Positions 61,108 to 64,000 of a stretch of DNA of 64,000 bases are shown here, piece after piece (positions within the stretch are counted from its first letter, which is position 1; every line of letters starts with the position of its first letter). This DNA comes from Mariniblastus sp. (GTDB lineage Bacteria > Planctomycetota > Planctomycetia > Pirellulales > Pirellulaceae). The position numbers were made by a program, and so were the translations under genes. The notes below the pieces were generated by a model, which was given only the letters and a program-made list of their open reading frames with translations, was not told the DNA's origin and ran no database searches. Location: contig JAQWLH010000108.1 in the NCBI GenBank assembly GCA_029247405.1, positions 29,452 to 93,451 of the forward strand, given 5' to 3'.

Positions 61108-62798
61108 GATGGCGTCTCATCACAGAACTGATTAAACGACTCGATAATAGGACGTACCGATTGGACCATCTGCCCCTGCCCGGCAATGTCTTGCGTGAGT
61201 TGCTCGATATCTTGTTCAAGCCAGCGGTCAGTGTCGTTAAACAGCAGGGGGCGATCAGGGCCCGGCTGAACAGACAATCGCTCGCAAAGGTTCACATAAA
61301 ATTGTCGGTTAATCGACCCCAACAACTGACTGCCATCGTAATGACCCAGTGATGATTTTGCCCGCAAGTCGATTGCCTGAACGGCAAAGATAGATGCCAC
61401 GGCAAGGTAATGCTGAAACATACCGACCGACTTCCAAGCCATATTGGCAGCACCCCAACTCAATCCATTGATGTTCTGGTTAAATTGCTCGGCATGCGTT
61501 GGGAAGTGCTCGACGATCGGATTTCCGAGGTACGTCAACATAGGCATGATCGAATTGCCGCAAATTTGCAGTCCCTTGAGACCCATGTTGAACGAGCGAT
61601 CATCGTTACCACGCAACGAGGGGCTCAATCCGTGGTTGAATTCAGGTGCAACCAAACTCGCAATTTGCACGTCGAGGTGCTTGGCCAAAAGCCCGATGAA
61701 TCGACGCAGATCATCCATGGCGATTCCGAGATACTGTCCGAGAAAGTTTCCACTTTGGTAGAACTTTCCAGAATCCGGATCAATTAACGGGTTATCGGAG
61801 ACCGAGTTCATTTCTGTTTCAACAACGCCCTGAATTCGAGAAATGCCTTCGACAATGGAACCAGCGTATTGCGGAAAACACCGCAACGAATATCGGTCTT
61901 GCACTTTTTCTGTTGGACAACTTGGCTGGGCAAGTCCGTCACTCAGTAAATCGCGAATGATTTTAGCACTCCAAACTTGGCCGCGATGGGGCTTGCTCTG
62001 GTGAACGAAAGCCTGAAATGGATCAAGATCCACTTGCAAGGCTCGCATCAAGATGGATTGCACCACAAAACTGATTGCCAAAGATTGCTTTGCTGCGATC
62101 GTCGAATTTGCTGCAATGGCAGATGAAAACGACGTGCCATTGACGAGCGCCAAACCTTCTTTGGCCCGTAATTCGATCGGCTTGAGGTCCAACCGCTCTA
62201 GAGCGGTTGGTGCATCACACACCTCTCCATTCACATTGACATTGACTTTGCCGCAGCTGCCCGAAATTGCTCGAGCAATGGTTCCCAGAGGAATGAGATC
62301 TCCGCTCGCTCCAATAGATCCGTATTCTCGGACAATCGGTATGGCACCGGCCTTTAAAAAATCAACTAATCGTTCGATGACTTCCAGCCGAATTCCGGAT
62401 TTTCCCTGGAGCAGAACATTGGCTCGCAAAAGCATCGCACCACGCGTATGGCATGCAGCCAACTCCGGCCCCGCTCCAGATGCAAGAAAGGAAAGTAAAT
62501 TGGCTTGAAGAGCCGCCGCGTCATGGCACTCAATTTGGTTGTTAGACATGCCACCGAAGCAAGTCGTCACACCATAAATGACCTGTTGATCACTTATCGC
62601 GTTACTCACCGCATCAACCGACGCCGCCATTCTGTCGACCATCGAACTGTGCAGGTCCAGCGAAAGGCTGTGATTTCGATTTACCCACCCATTAAACTTA
62701 CTTAAATTTATCTGGCTGCCGCAAAGGCCGTAGTCGGTTGTTAGTTCGTGGTCGCTGATATTACTTCGAAGCATCTGATATCTTTGTAGTCTCTTCAA
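61104..62798 (-). CDS. MIO-dependent aromatic amino acid ammonia-lyase (HAL/PAL family; possibly aminomutase)
   Basis: YGVTTCFGG; EYGSIGASGDLIPLGTIARAISG (Ala-Ser-Gly MIO motif); LQANLLSFLASGAGPEL substrate-selectivity region; SVSDNPLIDPDSG. Confidence 0.94.
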   Translation of the reverse strand: MKRLQRYQMLRSNISDHELTTDYGLCGSQINLSKFNGWVNRNHSLSLDLHSSMVDRMAASVDAVSNAISDQQVIYGVTTCFGGMSNNQIECHDAAALQANLLSFLASGAGPELAACHTRGAMLLRANVLLQGKSGIRLEVIERLVDFLKAGAIPIVREYGSIGASGDLIPLGTIARAISGSCGKVNVNVNGEVCDAPTALERLDLKPIELRAKEGLALVNGTSFSSAIAANSTIAAKQSLAISFVVQSILMRALQVDLDPFQAFVHQSKPHRGQVWSAKIIRDLLSDGLAQPSCPTEKVQDRYSLRCFPQYAGSIVEGISRIQGVVETEMNSVSDNPLIDPDSGKFYQSGNFLGQYLGIAMDDLRRFIGLLAKHLDVQIASLVAPEFNHGLSPSLRGNDDRSFNMGLKGLQICGNSIMPMLTYLGNPIVEHFPTHAEQFNQNINGLSWGAANMAWKSVGMFQHYLAVASIFAVQAIDLRAKSSLGHYDGSQLLGSINRQFYVNLCERLSVQPGPDRPLLFNDTDRWLEQDIEQLTQDIAGQGQMVQSVRPIIESFNQFCDETPS

Positions 62799-62865
62799 GA
62801 TCGAAATTCACCACTATATTAACGTAACAAACAGTTGTGGTTGCTTCCGGAAAGGGCAAACTCGC

Positions 62866-63906
62866 GTGAGTTTTCGAACAACGTTCAATTCGTTCAGAGC
62901 GAATCGTGCTCTCATCGCGTTCGCTTTATTAGTTATAAACTCGACAGGCTGCCAAGAGCAATCTGAGCCTGAACTGGCAGCGAAACAGCTAACATCCGTT
63001 AATGTTATCAAGTTAACCAAAGTAGATGAAACGGTACAAACGGCTACCTATTTTGGTTCGGTCGAGCAGAATCGCAGTCAGACCATGGGTTTCACGGTCC
63101 CCGGCAAAATCAACTTCATGGTCAAGCAGGGGCAAACGATTGCTGCCAACGAAGTACTGGCAGACTTGGATGTGACCGATTTTCAAGAACAGAAAAAAAC
63201 TCTGGAGTCACAGCTGTCGCAAAGCCAGAATCAACAAGAGTTTCAACAGCTTAAGCAGAAAATAGGTGACCTCGATCAACAGATTCAGATTCGGCGCATC
63301 ACCTCACCCTTTGAATGCGTCGTTGACGAGGTCTTTGTTTTTGAAAACAGCTTGGTGAGGGCTCAGTCACCTGCCTTGCGAATCATTGACCTAAAAAATC
63401 CACGAATCAAAATCAACCTGCCACGAAAAGTCGCCAGTGTCATTATCAGAGATATGGAGGTGTATTTCCTATTGAACGGCAAAACCGTGATTGGGACACT
63501 CGCCGAAAAATCTCAGACCGAAAGAGCCGGCAGTATCATGTGCTGGTTTGACATCAAAACTGAGCTATCAAACGACGAATTTAAATTTGGACAAACGGTA
63601 GAATCCAGATTCGATCTTCAAATTTATAATTCGGGATTCTGGTTGCCACTCAGTGCGCTGGACCGGAGTGGCGAAGGGATCTGGTCGGTACTCTTGGTCA
63701 AAACCAATAACGGCAAGAGCTTCGTTTCTCGCAAGCTTGTCACGATTGTCCAAGTCACCGATGACCGAGTCTTGGTCGATGGAGACCTTTCAAAAGACGC
63801 GATCGCAATCGCAGATGGGATTCACCGTGTTGTTCCTGGTCAGGAAGTAAAAACTCGGCTGATCCAAAAAGAGGAGACACCTGACAGCGGAGAAGTTCTC
63901 CAGTGA
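62866..63906 (+). CDS. RND efflux periplasmic adaptor (MFP/HlyD family), lipoprotein-like
   Basis: INSTGCQEQ lipobox-like; YFGSVEQNRSQTMGFTVPGKINFMVKQGQTIAANEVLADLDVTDFQEQ; ITSPFECVVDEVFVFENSLV. Confidence 0.9.
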   Translation: MSFRTTFNSFRANRALIAFALLVINSTGCQEQSEPELAAKQLTSVNVIKLTKVDETVQTATYFGSVEQNRSQTMGFTVPGKINFMVKQGQTIAANEVLADLDVTDFQEQKKTLESQLSQSQNQQEFQQLKQKIGDLDQQIQIRRITSPFECVVDEVFVFENSLVRAQSPALRIIDLKNPRIKINLPRKVASVIIRDMEVYFLLNGKTVIGTLAEKSQTERAGSIMCWFDIKTELSNDEFKFGQTVESRFDLQIYNSGFWLPLSALDRSGEGIWSVLLVKTNNGKSFVSRKLVTIVQVTDDRVLVDGDLSKDAIAIADGIHRVVPGQEVKTRLIQKEETPDSGEVLQ

Positions 63907-64000
63907 TGACGCGATATCTTTATCGAAATCCGCGAATCGTCTGGCTAATAGTTGCCACCATTCTTGTCGCAGGCATATCCAGCATTGCTGTGATGCCGCG
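63906..64000 (+). CDS. RND efflux inner-membrane transporter, N-terminal fragment (cut by window end)
   Basis: MTRYLYRNPRIVWLIVATILVAGISSIAVMPR typical RND N-terminal TM1; overlaps adaptor stop. Confidence 0.75.
   Translation, partial: MTRYLYRNPRIVWLIVATILVAGISSIAVMP

Overview
The window looks like a Planctomycetes chromosome segment, based on many type I sulfatases, SASA esterases, a PVC-type cytochrome c and Tat-signal Gfo/Idh/MocA oxidoreductases. From left to right it contains: (1) 0-4.4 kb, a sulfatase, an EF-hand plus gingipain/caspase-like protein and an alpha/beta hydrolase, all on the minus strand. (2) About 5.4-12.4 kb, an accessory stretch of small plus-strand orphan ORFs. These include small membrane proteins, an ACP-like ORF cut off just before the phosphopantetheine serine, an exported RIC/hemerythrin protein, an uncharacterised secreted protein and a decayed gene. 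At least three ORF stop codons sit inside xGATAAC/GAATAAC boxes that pair with GTTxxxC boxes about 85-92 bp downstream, which suggests degenerate integron attC sites, i.e. a gene-cassette array without an integrase. (3) tRNA-Arg(UCU), then bestrophin, two sulfatases and a PVC heme-binding protein. (4) 21-38.6 kb, a long, mostly overlapping MoxR-DUF58-BatA-VWA-coiled-coil-prenyltransferase-like operon extended by a SASA esterase, a transglutaminase-like protein and a thioredoxin-like protein. (5) Two Gfo/Idh/MocA oxidoreductases, a sulfatase and a SASA protein, then RlmA-like and RluA-like RNA-modification genes. (6) 47.6-62.8 kb, the most interesting locus: a minus-strand biosynthetic operon of an MIO ammonia-lyase, an acyl ligase-ACP didomain, a type I PKS and two flavin-dependent halogenase-like enzymes, with a divergent RND efflux operon. 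The PKS has a complete KS-AT-DH-KR-ACP module followed by a degenerate KS(Cys->Ser)-AT(GHSxG->GLGVG, shortened) half. All calls were made by reading the sequence; no database search was run.
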